Shown: positions 16,022-26,001, counted from the first letter of the stretch. The stretch is 31,221 nt of DNA from Chrysophaeum taylorii (GCA_029834535.1 JAQMWT010000194.1:1-31221); one strand, 5' to 3'. A program made the numbers and translations. The notes: a model not told the origin generated them from the sequence alone.

Positions 16022-16085
16022 CCCGCCAATCTAAGCTGCTTTTGTTCAGCGCACGCTCCGCCCCTTATCCTTTGAGTGTGCTCCT
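16022..16085 (-). repeat. fragment related to the spacer of the helicase-linked minisatellite
   Basis: CGCCAATCTAAGCTGCTTT followed by GC-rich bases and CTTTGAGT resembles 18560-18610, the segment between the two minisatellite blocks, and its inverted counterpart near 2330-2390. A solitary, diverged piece of the same repeat unit. Confidence 0.5.
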
Positions 16086-16559
16086 AACCCCGATCCTATC
16101 CCGTGCCAGCCCGATGGGCGGTCTTTCTTAAACACACACGTGGCCTTAGATGCCGACGCTGCCACCGTTTGAAAATGAGCGATATTATCGCCACCGGCAA
16201 ACATGGCAGCCGACTCGCGAAATGCACGGCCGCATTCGATCTTAAAGTCAGACCGCAGTAACAACCTCGAGGGATACCTATATTGGGCTGTGAGCTTCTT
16301 TGTTACAAAGACGTCGCGTGTAAAGCCAACTGTGACGTTTATGAGCAAAGTGCATCCTTGCGCTTCCGACGTTGGGCTTCGGTTTGGACAGATAGCGAGT
16401 CGTGTTATGGTGCTGGAGGAGGAAAAGCGCCGTTCGCCCGCCCATTATCGCCGGCTCGTCCTTGAAAGGCCAGTCTTAATTCGAGCGGAACCGATAGCGA
16501 ATCGCCGGGTGGCGTTGAAGGACACAAAGCCGCCCTTTATTTGCCTCCTCTTATTTAGG
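16086..16559. other. two overlapping anonymous ORFs, no gene assigned
   Basis: Plus ORF 16203-16616 (137 codons) and minus ORF 16046-16348 (100 codons) overlap. The minus ORF has an ordinary-looking composition, starts with ATG and lies in the orientation of actin, but has no recognisable domain. The plus ORF is equally anonymous. Neither is supported beyond being open. Confidence 0.3.
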
Positions 16560-16694
16560 AAAATTTCTAGAGGTCGCGCCACAAAATCAGCGCCCGACGC
16601 GCGGAGTGGCGCTTAAGTACACGAAGTTCCCTTCTTTCGTTTTTCTCATCGTTTTTAATAAAATTTCTAGAGGTCGTGCCATAAAATCAGAGCC
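16560..16694. repeat. 35-bp direct repeat, 100-bp spacing
   Basis: 16560-16594 and 16660-16694 share AAAATTTCTAGAGGTCG and the following GCCACAAAATCAGCGCC with three or four differences, exactly 100 bp apart. It lies downstream of actin. Either a remnant tandem duplication or a pair of regulatory or element-end sequences; function unknown. Confidence 0.75.
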
Positions 16695-16995
16695 TAATGT
16701 TACACGTGTACATCGCATGTCAAGAGACTCAAACGCTTCACGACGAGTGGCTCTTCCTGGCAAAGGGTGATTTGCGGCTCGTGAACCTAGGCGTTTGAGC
16801 CATAGGGCGTCGCGACTTACGCTTTTTCTTGATGGAATAAGTAAATACTCTACAACAAGAAATCGCGATGAAAGCACGAGGCCTCACAGCACATAAGCAT
16901 GTAACGTAAGAGGGAGCGGTGCGGTCATTGGTTCCGTTGCGTGAGAACGAGCTGAGCTCTATGCATGAAGAGGGCTCTCGACGTAGCGCGTGCAT
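16695..16995 (-). other. 3' flank of actin
   Basis: Immediately downstream of the actin stop on the minus strand, expected to hold its 3' UTR. No clear AATAAA in the minus sense is seen here. The 85-codon minus ORF at 16738-16995 is Arg/Ser-rich and probably not coding. Confidence 0.5.
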
Positions 16996-18129
16996 TTAGA
17001 AGCACTTACGGTGGACAATAGCCGGGCCAGACTCATCGTATTCGGCTTTGGAGATCCACATAGATTGGAATGTGGAGAGCGACGATAGGATCGACCCGCC
17101 GATCCAAACTGAGTACTTACGCTCAGGAGGCGCAACAACCTTAATCTTCATCGTCGAAGGCGCAAGCGCCGTGAGTTCCTTCGTCATGCGCTCACCAATG
17201 CCCGGGTACATGGTGGTACCGCCCGAGAGTACGATGTTCGAGTAAAGATCCTTGCGGATGTCGACGTCGCACTTCATGATGGTCTGGAACGTGCAGTCGT
17301 GGACGCCCGAGGCTTCCTTCCCGATAAACGAGGGCTGGAAGAGCACTTCAGGGCAGCGGAATCGCTCGTTGCCGATGACGATGACGTTGCCGTCGGGAAG
17401 CTCGTAAGACTTTTCAAGAGCCGACGATTCAGCCGCGGTCTTCATCTCCTGGTCGAAATCGAGCGCAACGTAAGTGAGCTTCTCCTTGATGTCACGGACA
17501 ATCTCGCGCTCGGCGGTGGTCGTGAACGAGTAACCACGCTCCGTGAGGATCTTCATCATGTAATCAGTGAGGTCACGGCCCGCGAGATCGAGGCGCACAA
17601 TAGCGTGGGGTAGCGCGTAACCTTCGTAAATAGGAACCGTGTGCGAGACACCGTCACCAGAGTCGAGCACGCAGCCCGTCGTACGGCCCGAGGCATACAG
17701 CGAGAGCACGGCCTGGATATTCACGTACATCGCCGGGACGTTGAAGGTCTCGAACATGATCTGAGTCATGCGCTCGCGGTTCGCCTTGGGGTTAAGGGGG
17801 GCTTCCGTAAGGAGCACGGGGTGCTCCTCAGGCGCGACGCGGAGCTCGTTGTAGAAAGTGTGGTGCCAGATCTTCTCCATATCATCCCAGTTCGTGACAA
17901 TACCGTGCTCGATCGGGTACTTGAGGGTCAAAACGCCGCGCTTGGACTGGGCTTCGTCGCCGACGTAGGCGTCCTTCTGGTCCATGCCGACCATGATGCC
18001 GGGGTGCTTAGGGCGGCCGACGATCGAAGGGAACACGGCGCGCGGGGCGTCGTCGCCGGCGAAGCCAGCCTTGCACATGCCCGAGCCGTTGTCGACCACA
18101 AGCGCCTGGACATCCTCATCGTCAGCCAT
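16996..18129 (-). CDS. actin, complete and intronless
   Basis: Actin is the ATP-binding filament-forming protein of the cytoskeleton. The frame is 377 codons, the normal length, with no intron. It begins [17 protein letters not shown] with the phosphate-binding loop at residues about 13-20. It has the D-loop region [17 protein letters not shown], the second phosphate loop [11 protein letters not shown], the adenosine-site SGGTTMYPG and the C-terminus HRKCF. The start context on the minus strand is GGACCATGG, a strong Kozak match. Overall similarity, from memory, is highest to stramenopile actins, although actin is too conserved to place the lineage firmly. It is the only securely identified host gene here. 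Transposon-derived repeats begin about 245 bp upstream of its ATG. Confidence 0.98.
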
Positions 18130-18371
18130 GGTCCTCTTTGTTTGTTGATTTCGAATTGATTGTCGGCGAGTCTCTTATTAGTGGACAGTAGACGCTCGTG
18201 CACCGTTCCGTTGGAGTCAGGTTGTGCTGCGAGACTGTTAAGAATGTTCCGCCACTGTCTGTTTGCCCGATAAGGAGCGGCAGTTTTAGGCGGATACCAC
18301 CTTCAACGTACCCAGTCAGCTGCCTGACGACAATCTTAAAGTTATCACCACCACTTGAAGCTATAGATTCA
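18130..18371 (-). promoter_or_regulatory. 5' flank of actin (probable promoter region)
   Basis: About 240 bp between the actin ATG and the inverted minisatellite block. It should contain the 5' UTR and core promoter of a highly expressed gene. No canonical TATA box is evident near the start. No other gene fits here. Confidence 0.4.
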
Positions 18372-18721
18372 GACAAGTGCAACCCAGTAAGTTCACCTAG
18401 TCCCAATCTCTAACCCCATAAGTTCACCTGGTCCCAGTAAGTTCACCTGGTCAGTAAGTTCACCTAGTCCCAATCTCTTACCCCAGTAAGTTCGGCGTAA
18501 ACCGACTCGTGCTCACATCCACTCACCCCACTCTCTTTTGAGCTCGTCGCTCTCACCCCCGCCAATCTAAGCTGCTTTGATCCGCACACGCCGCCAACCT
18601 TTGAGTTTACTCTAAAAACCCCAGTAAGCTCACTTGGTCCCAGTAAGTTCACGTGGTCACTAAGGTCACCTAGTCCCAATCTCGAACCCCAGTAAGTTCA
18701 CCTGGTCTCAGCAAGTTCACC
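18372..18721 (-). repeat. inverted copy of the AGGTGAACTTACTGGG minisatellite blocks
   Basis: CCCAGTAAGTTCACCTGGTC units in two blocks (about 18372-18495 and 18620-18721), separated by a segment with CGCCAATCTAAGCTGCTTTG and a GAGTTTACTC half-palindrome. It is the reverse complement of 2206-2530 in content and order, adjoining the helicase remnant as there. Confidence 0.8.
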
Positions 18722-19307
18722 TACAGTGCGCGTGTAGACGCCGGGAGGGGGCTTATCGGTATTGCGCAGCACGTGTGGGGTAGGGTAGAGTCGTCGACCC
18801 AGAAGAGGATATCCTCAGGGTTGCCAATCGACAGGAAGCCACGTAGAGCTGGACGTGGCAGAAGACGGGCTTGGGCAAGAGGACGCCGACCTTGCGGGGC
18901 GTCTGCCCCTGGCTCTTGTTTATCGTTTGGCGTCGGTGGGGCTTAAGGGACACTGGTTGGAGGAGCCTCGGTGACACGACACCATAGATGATGTATCTGG
19001 CGCCGTTGCAGTGGCCGTACGACGGGTCGAGGTTGCGAAGACTTTAAGCTCGAGATCAAAGTCAGCATGCCGTTGGTTGTCAGGGAGTTGAAAACTCGAC
19101 TGTAAAAAGCGAGTCGTCGTCTTCCGACCCAACCTAGTCGGCCAAAAAGAACTCCGACGCCTCGTCTCCGGGAAAGGCCGCGGTTATGCACGCGTCGTCA
19201 GCATCGACAACATCGTTTCGACGGGGCGTGAGAAGGGCGCGCTGAAAGAGCCGCCGCGGGTCGTGGAAATAGTCTGCGAGGTCGCCGTAGACAGCTTGGA
19301 GGATCAA
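18722..19307 (-). pseudogene. decayed Pif1/Helitron-type helicase fragment, minus copy
   Basis: Inverted copy of 1616-2205. Minus-strand peptides in order: LILQAVYGDLADYFHDP; RALLTPRRNDVVDADDA; FPGDEASEFFLAD; DFDLELKV; a CNGAR peptide; TINKSQGQT; KVGVLLPKPVFCHVQLYVA. These follow the conserved order of the Pif1-like helicase C-terminal half in Helitron proteins. Here the GQT of TINKSQGQT is intact (the plus copy has RQT). Both copies lack the residues between RRQ and TINKSQ, so that deletion predates their separation. Frames change at least twice. The minus ORF 19134-19655 extends the fragment upstream without further recognisable helicase motifs. Confidence 0.82.
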
Positions 19308-19511
19308 TGTCGGTAAACCGCTTCCTAGCTCGCCCCTTCGTGGAGAGCGACGGCGGACCGCCGCGCGGCCCGGGATGGCGACACAAACCGTCCGGCGCTC
19401 GGCGAGCGGGAGATCGTGCGGGAAAACGAAAGAGGCGCAAGTTCCTTTGAAAAGGAACTGGTACTCGAGTGGGCGAAGAGAAAGTGTACAAGCGCGCTGT
19501 TGATGCGTTGA

Positions 19512-19997
19512 AGCGCTTGTGGCGTCTTCGAGACGATCGCTTTTCTCGAGCGCGAACGTGCGGCCCGTCGCGACAAGATGGGGCGATTGCGGACCGCTCG
19601 TCGTGAAGCTCTTGCCGCCGGCGACGAGGATTCGGCGATGCTGCTTGAGCGTCAACGCGAGGCCAAGCGTATTGCAATTGCAGAGCGGCGTGATGATCGT
19701 CTAGAAGAAGCGCACGCCGGCGACGAGGACGCGATGCTCGCGCTCGAGGACGAACGCGAGGCTCATCGTCTGCGCCACGTCGCAAGGCGCGACAAACGTT
19801 TAGAAGAAACGCACGCCGGCGACGAGGACGCGATGCGCGCGCTCGAGGACGAACGCGAGAGTGATCGTCTGCGCCACGCCGTATGCCGCGAGAGTCGCAG
19901 GGAAGCTAAGCGAGCTGGTCCTAGTCACCAGCAGCACTCCTCCCCCCCCCTTCTAACTTTTTTTTTTTCAACCAAAGCCCTGCCGCGCCGGCCCTAA
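19512..19997 (+). CDS. short charged repeat protein, possibly a transposon N-terminal fragment
   Basis: The frame is open from 19512, first ATG 19578, stop at 19997. It encodes three repeats of about 33 residues rich in Arg, Glu, Ala and Asp. The last two are coded by a clear 99-bp tandem repeat (19690-19788 and 19789-19887) and contain HAGDEDAM and ALEDERE. Arg/Glu-rich short repeats occur at the N-terminus of many Helitron proteins, and helicase debris lies just to the left but on the opposite strand, so a link is only a guess. The C-terminus runs through a poly-C and poly-T tract (19940-19970), which looks noncoding. It could equally be a decayed host gene. Confidence 0.4.
   Translation, partial: SACGVFETIAFLERERAARRDKMGRLRTARREALAAGDEDSAMLLERQREAKRIAIAERRDDRLEEAHAGDEDAMLALEDEREAHRLRHVARRDKRLEETHAGDEDAMRALEDERESDRLRHAVCRESRREAKRAGPSHQQHSSPPLLTFFFSTKALPRRP
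19690..19887 (+). repeat. 99-bp tandem repeat, two units
   Basis: Two in-frame 99-bp units about 90 percent alike, containing ACGCCGGCGACGAGGACGCG. A more diverged third unit precedes them. The 33-codon period keeps the reading frame. Confidence 0.85.
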
Positions 19998-20103
19998 TTA
20001 TGGTTTGCAACTCCCAGGCTCAAAGAGCCAGAATGGATGAGCGAAAGGAAACAAGGAAGCACCAAGAATACAAAGGATATGCGCGCAGAGGGGAAGACGG
20101 ATG

Positions 20104-20560
20104 AAGCAAGGACGCACATTCTCATCAGAGGCGAAGGTAGGAAGAAGGGAGCAAGGCAAGATTCCTTGTACACTTACCCTGATCGCCGACTGCGGTTGCG
20201 ATGGAGGACGGTGCCTCATTAATCCTGAGCCTTGCGAGGGCATCCGCCCTCCCGGCGTAGGTTGGCACCTATTCGCCTCCCGGGCGGGCCGGTTGGCAGC
20301 CGGAACGTTCGCAGTGGGACGGGGTATGGCCGGGGGGCGAATACGGAAGGTTATCGACGAGTTGGTTGTCAGTCACATCGCGGTCTCCTCGTCGCATGGC
20401 GACAAGCTTGATGGTCACTCTCCGCCGACCGACCTTTCGGCGCTCCTCGTCTACAGGCCCGTGATTCCGGGCTGGCTCCTGTCGGTCCGGCCTGGCTCCC
20501 ATGCTCGGGAGAGGTCTGAAGTTAGTTAGTTAGTTAGTTAGAGAATGTGCGTCCTTGCTT
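20104..20560. repeat. segment bounded by a perfect 20-bp inverted repeat
   Basis: AAGCAAGGACGCACATTCTC at 20104-20123 is the exact reverse complement of 20541-20560. The segment contains 130 bp of unassigned sequence and then SINE-like copy B. No flanking target duplication is evident. It may be a small TIR element that received the SINE-like insertion, or a foldback. Confidence 0.6.
20255..20541 (+). mobile_element. SINE-like short interspersed element, copy B
   Basis: Second copy of the 4780-5057 element, about 98 percent identical over the body, with a longer (GTTA)n tail at about 20519-20541. The tail difference between copies (two versus five or so units) is typical of retroposed elements with simple-repeat 3' ends. 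A flanking duplication like that of copy A is not seen here. A minus-strand 77-codon ORF is open in both copies, but near-identity makes that uninformative. Confidence 0.65.
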
Positions 20561-20563
20561 ATA

Positions 20564-20818
20564 GGGTCGGATAAGAAAGTTCGCACGAGCCGTTAACTAT
20601 GTTTCAGTTTGTACTAAGACATACTCAACGGATCGCTGAGCTATGTTCATTTGTACTCAAGCCGTATGTGCCGCCACGCCGCGAGATCGTCGCGATGGAA
20701 CTAGTCCCCATAGTGAAGTCGGCATCCTTTCGTCCCCTCACGCAAAAAAAGGGAAAAGCCCACGCGTTGTAGGACCCGTCGTTGCGGCGCGGGCTAGTCT
20801 CGTTTTCTTATCCGACCC
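20564..20818. mobile_element. MITE-like element with TA target duplication
   Basis: 255 bp beginning GGGTCGGATAAGAAA and ending with its exact reverse complement, flanked on both sides by TA (20562-20563 and 20819-20820). Short TIRs plus a TA duplication fit a Tc1/mariner-type nonautonomous element. No transposase ORF inside. It sits directly next to the 20-bp inverted repeat at 20541-20560. Confidence 0.7.
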
Positions 20819-20820
20819 TA

Positions 20821-21003
20821 CTCGCAAGAAGGAGTGACGCAAGGAGCTCAAAGAGGGCAAGGGGAGAGAAGAATAAAGAGTACCCGTGGGCTTGGTGATG
20901 AAAATAAATATTTAAATAAGTAAAGAAAATAAATAAAATAGACACGAGGAGACGACGATAAGCGACGGTTGCAGCATGATGCCAGACCTCCCAAACAGGC
21001 CTC
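20821..21003. other. AT-rich intergenic stretch, no gene
   Basis: About 180 bp, including a run of AAATAAATA-type sequence at about 20895-20945 that stands out from the GC-rich surroundings. It ends at the 5' LTR of copy 2. Confidence 0.5.
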
Positions 21004-21341
21004 TGTGGCGGCAACTCCCGCCCCCTAAGGCTTACCCCTCTTCTAGCCGCCCCGCTTATCAGGGGCACCCTACTCCGTTCTGATGATGTCAGTGTTCTCT
21101 ATGACATCATCTTCCTTTTCCGCGACATGCGTCACCCTGATTTCTGTGTTTCGATATATCCTTGATCATAAAGCAACAGCCGATCCTCAAGTTGTGAGGA
21201 CCAGGCACGGAAGTTGTTTGTGGTTGTGTGGCGGGAGAACGGCCATCCTCGTCCAGTGACTCCACCAAGGGCACGGACGCGAGCGGCGAGCCAGGATTCG
21301 AAGGCACGCCAGGTAGCCCCTAAAATTCTCCTTACGCCACA
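21004..21341 (+). repeat. 5' LTR of copy 2
   Basis: 338 bp, TGTGGCG...CGCCACA. The perfect 10-bp inverted repeat (21082-21111) is intact. The GTGACG palindrome is changed to GCGACATGCGTCAC, and the poly-C run is interrupted by G. It has diverged from both copy-1 LTRs, so it derives from a separate insertion event. Confidence 0.92.
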
Positions 21342-21343
21342 GG

Positions 21344-21365
21344 TGGTGGAGGATATGAGATTCGA
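21344..21365 (+). other. primer-binding site, intact tRNA geometry
   Basis: Begins TGG two bases after the LTR. Read as its complement it gives CCA, a discriminator A, a 7-base acceptor strand ATCCTCC, a 5-base T-stem strand CTCAT and the start of a TTCGAAT T-loop, exactly the spacing of a tRNA 3' end. A tRNA whose acceptor begins GGAGGAT is predicted as primer; which amino acid it carries is not known. Confidence 0.8.
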
Positions 21366-21391
21366 GCGACTATATCGGTCGCAGCGAACTA

Positions 21392-21652
21392 GTGCATCTT
21401 GCATTCTCTACACGGTCCGGACAAGCCGTGCGCGCCCTGATCAAGCGCGCCGACAAGGAATTCCAGAAGGACCACTGCCGTGGGAAAGTTCCCCGGCCGG
21501 ATACGTTAGTCGTCGGAAGTGACGACGCGCGATTCGGTGCTAGCCGACGCGCAACCCGGGTACCGCTGCCGCAGGCGAGCGGAGTGAGATCGCAACTCAC
21601 GGATAAGCATTGTTTGCCGGGCAGAGACGAGTTCTGCCGCCCACCGGACTGA
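21392..21652 (+). pseudogene. leader ORF, copy 2, frameshifted
   Basis: Matches 6155-6475. A missing G near 21606 (AAGCATTG against AAGGCATTG in copy 1) shifts the frame and ends it at 21652. The conserved TAG equivalent to 6473-6475 is still present near 21710. Confidence 0.4.
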
Positions 21653-21804
21653 TAGATTTGTCGGTGGAAGACGCACGCAACGACGATATTACGCGTGTCG
21701 TGGACGATTAGAAGTTCCAGATTCGAAGGAGCACGAGAACGACGACGACTCAACCATTTTGGACCCGCTCTGATCTCGGCCGACTAGAACGAGCCAGAGC
21801 CGAT

Positions 21805-24800
21805 ATGGAAGACGATGATGCTGCCGTCGAGCAGCTACGATATGAAGAACCGCCAAGCCGTCAGGATGAGACGAGCGAGCGGAATGACGATGATGATAAT
21901 GACGACGATGAAGAAGAGCACGACACAGAAGTTGACGACGAGGAAGAAGAGCTAGACTACAACGAGGCAAGCCCACGGAGAGACCGACGGGAGGACGATC
22001 GACAGCTCCGTCAGCGCGTGCAGAACCCCCGGACGCAACGAAAATGAATGAGTTCTACGAGGCTCACTTGCGGGCATTACGCGAAGAGAACGAACGCGCG
22101 CAAGAACGACTTTTAAATCAAATAGGGGAAGAGAACGAACGAAAAGAACGGCTACAACGGAAGGAGAAAGAAGAATTAAAAGAGCAACTGCGTAGGGCCA
22201 ACGCTCGAGCAGACGCCTTCCAAGATCAAATAAGCTCGTTGACACGTGAAAGAGACGAGTTGCGTACGCCGAGTCGATCAAGGCGAGCGAGCAGCACGGA
22301 GTCCCGAGCTGAGGCGGAGCCGCCAACTACACGATCACACGCGAAAGCTAGGAAGCCGCGCTATGAAGACGATGATGAAGAAGAAAAGGAGGAGACGCGC
22401 GGCGACGGAAGGATCGACACCCAAGAGTTCTTGATGGGGTTTACAGATCGATTCGCCAGCGCGTTAGCTAAACACGATCGCAACAAAGAGCGGCGATCAA
22501 CCTCTGGATTAAAAACCGAAACTTTTAAACTGGTTCTCGATGGACGCGATCAGGACCAGTTCGATATAGATGCGGGCGCGATGATGAGTACGTTAGCCGA
22601 AGACCATTTCAGCTTGGAGAAACTACGATATCTGCTTCCCGCGACCCTGCGCGACACAGTCACACCGATTTTTCGAGAACACTTAAAGAAGTATGAAGAC
22701 CTGTGTAAAGACCTCGATCACCCAGCGTCTTTCTATTTACGTCGGGATATCGACGATGAGGAGTACGGTTCCGTGGTACGACGGACACGACGATTGAACG
22801 AGAAGTATTGCCTCAAGATTTTGAAATATTTCCGAGAGAGTTGTCCGCTGCCGGTGACGGCAGAGGAATCGTTACGAAAGTTACAATGCACGATCCACGC
22901 GACCGTTCCGAAAGGCTCTGGAGAACGCCACGTTCATACATATTGCATTAAATTTCAGCAAGAGGCCATGGCGTACTGTTCCGTGGCCAACCGAGATCTC
23001 AACGATGTGGAGATCATATCTTACTTGATACGCGGACTGGAGTCCAGCGAATTGAAATCCCTCGTGCGAACGATGCGCAGCGGACACCCGACGACGTATA
23101 AGACGCTTACGTCTACGTTGTCGCTGATTACACGGCTCGAGAACGACTTCGCAACAGCCATGGCGGAGAAGAACAGCCAAAACTCAATGAACCCATCGAG
23201 CGGGAAGCCGCAGAAGCCACCGTCTGGACGCGGAGGACGGGCTCTCGCCTCGGGAACGAAAGATAAAACGACGAAATATGAAGCATTACGCCTCGAAGAG
23301 AATCCGGAAAAGTGGTTCGAGAGGACATGCAAGGATTGTGGGTTTTTCTTAACGACCCACGACAAGGATGAACACGGGAACCGAGTCATCTGCAACCGCG
23401 AGCCCGACGACTATTATGTAGCGATGTGCAAATACATCGAAGACGGCAGAAAGCCCATTTCGCGAGGACGATGGGAGAGCCGACAAAGGAAAGATAGTCA
23501 TTCGCGTGACGACTGCAGTTCTAATGCCACCCTCGGTTCGAGCGCTGCTCAAGATATTCAGAGCAGACTCCATGATATGGGCACGCAGCTGACCACGGTT
23601 ATGGATTCCGTGAAGCACTTAACAGATGGACACGGCCGATCGTCTTCGACACGACCGGGCCGTCGAGATAGCCGGAGCCCCCGACGCCGCGACAAGAGCC
23701 GTAGCAGCTCGCGCCAGCGCCGACGGAAAGATAGCAGAAGCTCTAGCAGACATTCACGCCGCCGCCGGCGACGAAGATCTCGCGATCGAAATTCGGACGA
23801 TGGTCGTTACCGGGAAGACTCGGGACATTCGTCTGCAACGTTCGCGTTTACGACCCCTTGCGGTCAACAGTTACCATTAGGAGTGATGGTGTACCCGAAC
23901 ACGACACTCGCACCGACGACGCAGCCGACGCCCTTGCCGCGGCCGCATTCGAAGATCTTGCTCGCCCACCGATGGACGAGCCACCCAACGACGTGCTGAC
24001 CAATCGTCGGTCTTTGGCACAGATTTATGAGCAGATGTCGAGCGATGAGCTCGAAGATTCGAGCGAGGAACTCGAAGCTCCACGATACTGGGAAGGCGAT
24101 TCAGATCTGGAAGATGAAGAAGCTACACTTTGTGAACCAGTGTCCGCGATAACGTTATTTGACGAGTCGTCCACGGACGACCCGCCGTTTATTTTTGACG
24201 AGGAAGCCCTCGATGCCATCTGCTTATCTTTGGACCCTCCAGAGACGACCGTTGGCGACCGAACTGGCTGTGAGCCAGACATGGGTTTCTGCAGTGATAG
24301 CTTGTGCGCTCATTCGACTGACGAGACGACGACCAGCGCGAGTAATGCAGACGACGATCTTACGATAGAGTTGACGTCGGGGACGACGCCATCTTTTCCT
24401 GCGGACCCCCCCGAAACGGTTTCGGTTACTACGGATCGAGCCACGGATACGCCGCCGGAAGAAAAGGATAGATTTAAGAAGAAGATTAGCAGCGTTCTCA
24501 AGTGGGACGAAGACGAGCCGACGTGGAACCTGCAGGATTGGTGGACGAGAACTCAAAACTTCTTGCTAAAGAAGCCACCAGAACAGCCGCTCAGCTACGT
24601 ACTCGAAGCTGCAGCCAACACGGAACCGATCGCCGATGATGGTGAAGATCAACCGGCGACGAATGAATTCACAGGTGCATTCTGGAACGACGAAATGAAT
24701 GATTTATGGGAGGGGTCGTTTGCTTCCAAGAACTACGAAGACCAGGATCCCCTACCAGCGTTGGTTACTACGGATCGAGCCACGGATACGCCGCCGGAAG

Positions 24801-25663
24801 AAAAGGATAGATTTAAGAAGACTAGCAGCGTTCTCAAGTGGGACGAAGACGAGCCGACGTGGAACCTGCAGGATTGGTGGACGAGAACTCAAAACTTCTT
24901 GCTAGAGAAGCCACCAGAACAACCGCTCAGCTACGTACTCGAAGCTGCAGCCAACACGAAACCGATCGCCGATGATGGTGAAGATCAACCGGCGACGAAT
25001 GAATTCACAGATGCATTCTGGAACGACGAAATGAATGATTTATGGGAGGGGTCGTTTGCTTCCAAGAACTACGAAGACCAGGATCCCCTACCAGCGTTGG
25101 TTACTACGGATCGAGCCACGGATACGCCGCCGGAAGAAAAGGATAGATTTAAGAAGAAGACTAGCAGCGTTCTCAAGTGGGACGAAGACGAGCCGACGTG
25201 GAACCTGCAGGATTGGTGGACGAGAACTCAAAACTTCTTGCTAGAGAAGCCACCAGAACAACCGCTCAGCTACGTACTCGAAGCTGCAGCCAACACGGAA
25301 CCGATCGCCGATGATGATGAAGATCAACCGGCGACGAATGAATTCACAGATGCATTCTGGAACGACGAAATGAATGATTTATGGGAGGGGTCGTTTGCTT
25401 CCAAGAACTACGAAGACCAGGATCCCCTACCAGCGTTTATTCCCTCCGAGATTGTCTTGGAGGAAGAGCGGAAGCCGCCAGATAAAGAGGCTGACGCGAG
25501 CGTTATGGCGATGACGCCAACAACAGATGATACGAAAGCTCAAGCCGCGGTATCGATGCCCAACCCCGGAGATGAGCGAGTAAGAGCCCGATGTGCTCAC
25601 ACTTCGTTGACACCGCGAGACGGCAAGACGATCGAAGATGATTTGGTTACCTCAGTTGTTTAG
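21805..25663 (+). pseudogene. gag: gag of copy 2, two frameshifts and a triplicated segment
   Basis: Starts ATG at 21805 with an Asp/Glu-rich N-terminus. A one-base loss near 21966 shifts frame. The main ORF 22044-23999 (651 codons) holds the coiled coil (about residues 12-75), the capsid-like region (about 180-390), a CKDCG...H...C patch near residue 430 and the SR stretch near 530-590. Another one-base loss near 23896 (ACACGACAC against ACACGGACAC in copy 1) moves the acidic C-terminus to the frame 23858-25663. That part contains three tandem copies of a 112-113-residue unit, where copy 1 has one. The TAG at 25661-25663 is the natural-looking Gag end, with protease in the -1 frame beyond it. 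Confidence 0.75.
24425..25437 (+). repeat. three tandem 336-339-bp units in gag
   Basis: Units begin GTTACTACGGATCGAGCC at 24425, 24764 and 25100. The second lacks one AAG codon, so it is 336 bp. Each unit encodes an acidic, Trp-rich segment (KWDEDEPTWNLQDWW, FWNDEMNDLWEG). The frame is kept throughout. Copy 1 has a single unit (from about 9257). Near-identity of the units suggests a recent expansion. Confidence 0.92.
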
Positions 25664-26001
25664 ATACGGGTACTCTTACGTTTATAGCCTGTCACATCTA
25701 CAGGAATCGTGACGGACCGAAATTCTCGACGACCATCGGTGTCGATGGAATGGCAGATGTTTCTTATATTTGCCGAGAAATGGTCACAAAGTTGGCCAAA
25801 GATCAGTTGATTTTCGATGAAGGCGAACTTCCGATTAAGCGCAAGCTGTACGGATCAGGGTTGAATACGACGACGATCTATCGTTGGATCGCCATTCGGG
25901 TCGCCCTCGCCGACGACATCGCTGCCCCCATTGTCGCTATTGTAGCCGATACGAACTATCTGTTCCTGTCGGGAGGGAACGAGTCGATGCACCCTTCGTG
26001 A
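25664..26001 (+). pseudogene. retropepsin-like aspartic protease domain, atypical active site
   Basis: Cleaves the polyprotein, if active. In the -1 frame relative to gag, the peptide FIACHIYRNRDG is followed by TIGVDGMADVSYI and later APIVAIVADTNYLFLSG. This order fits the strand, active-site turn and C-terminal strand of a retropepsin (xxDTGAxxSxI ... hydrophobic strand with a Gly). The catalytic Asp would be codon 25744-25746, but the usual D-T-G is D-G-M. The frame stops at 25999-26001, and the next domain continues in another frame, so one base is missing or extra near 25995. An in-frame DTG at 25663-25671 precedes the first strand and is probably coincidental. The segment is absent from copy 1. 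Confidence 0.5.

Noticed and set aside
25639..25663. Programmed -1 frameshift signal between Gag and protease
   Set aside because: The frame relation is -1, but no canonical slippery heptamer occurs in the window allowed by the flanking stops, and the copy has other random frameshifts.
25663..25671. D-T-G in the protease frame as catalytic motif
   Set aside because: It precedes the first predicted strand and lacks the AxxSxI continuation; the VDGMADVSYI site downstream fits the fold better.
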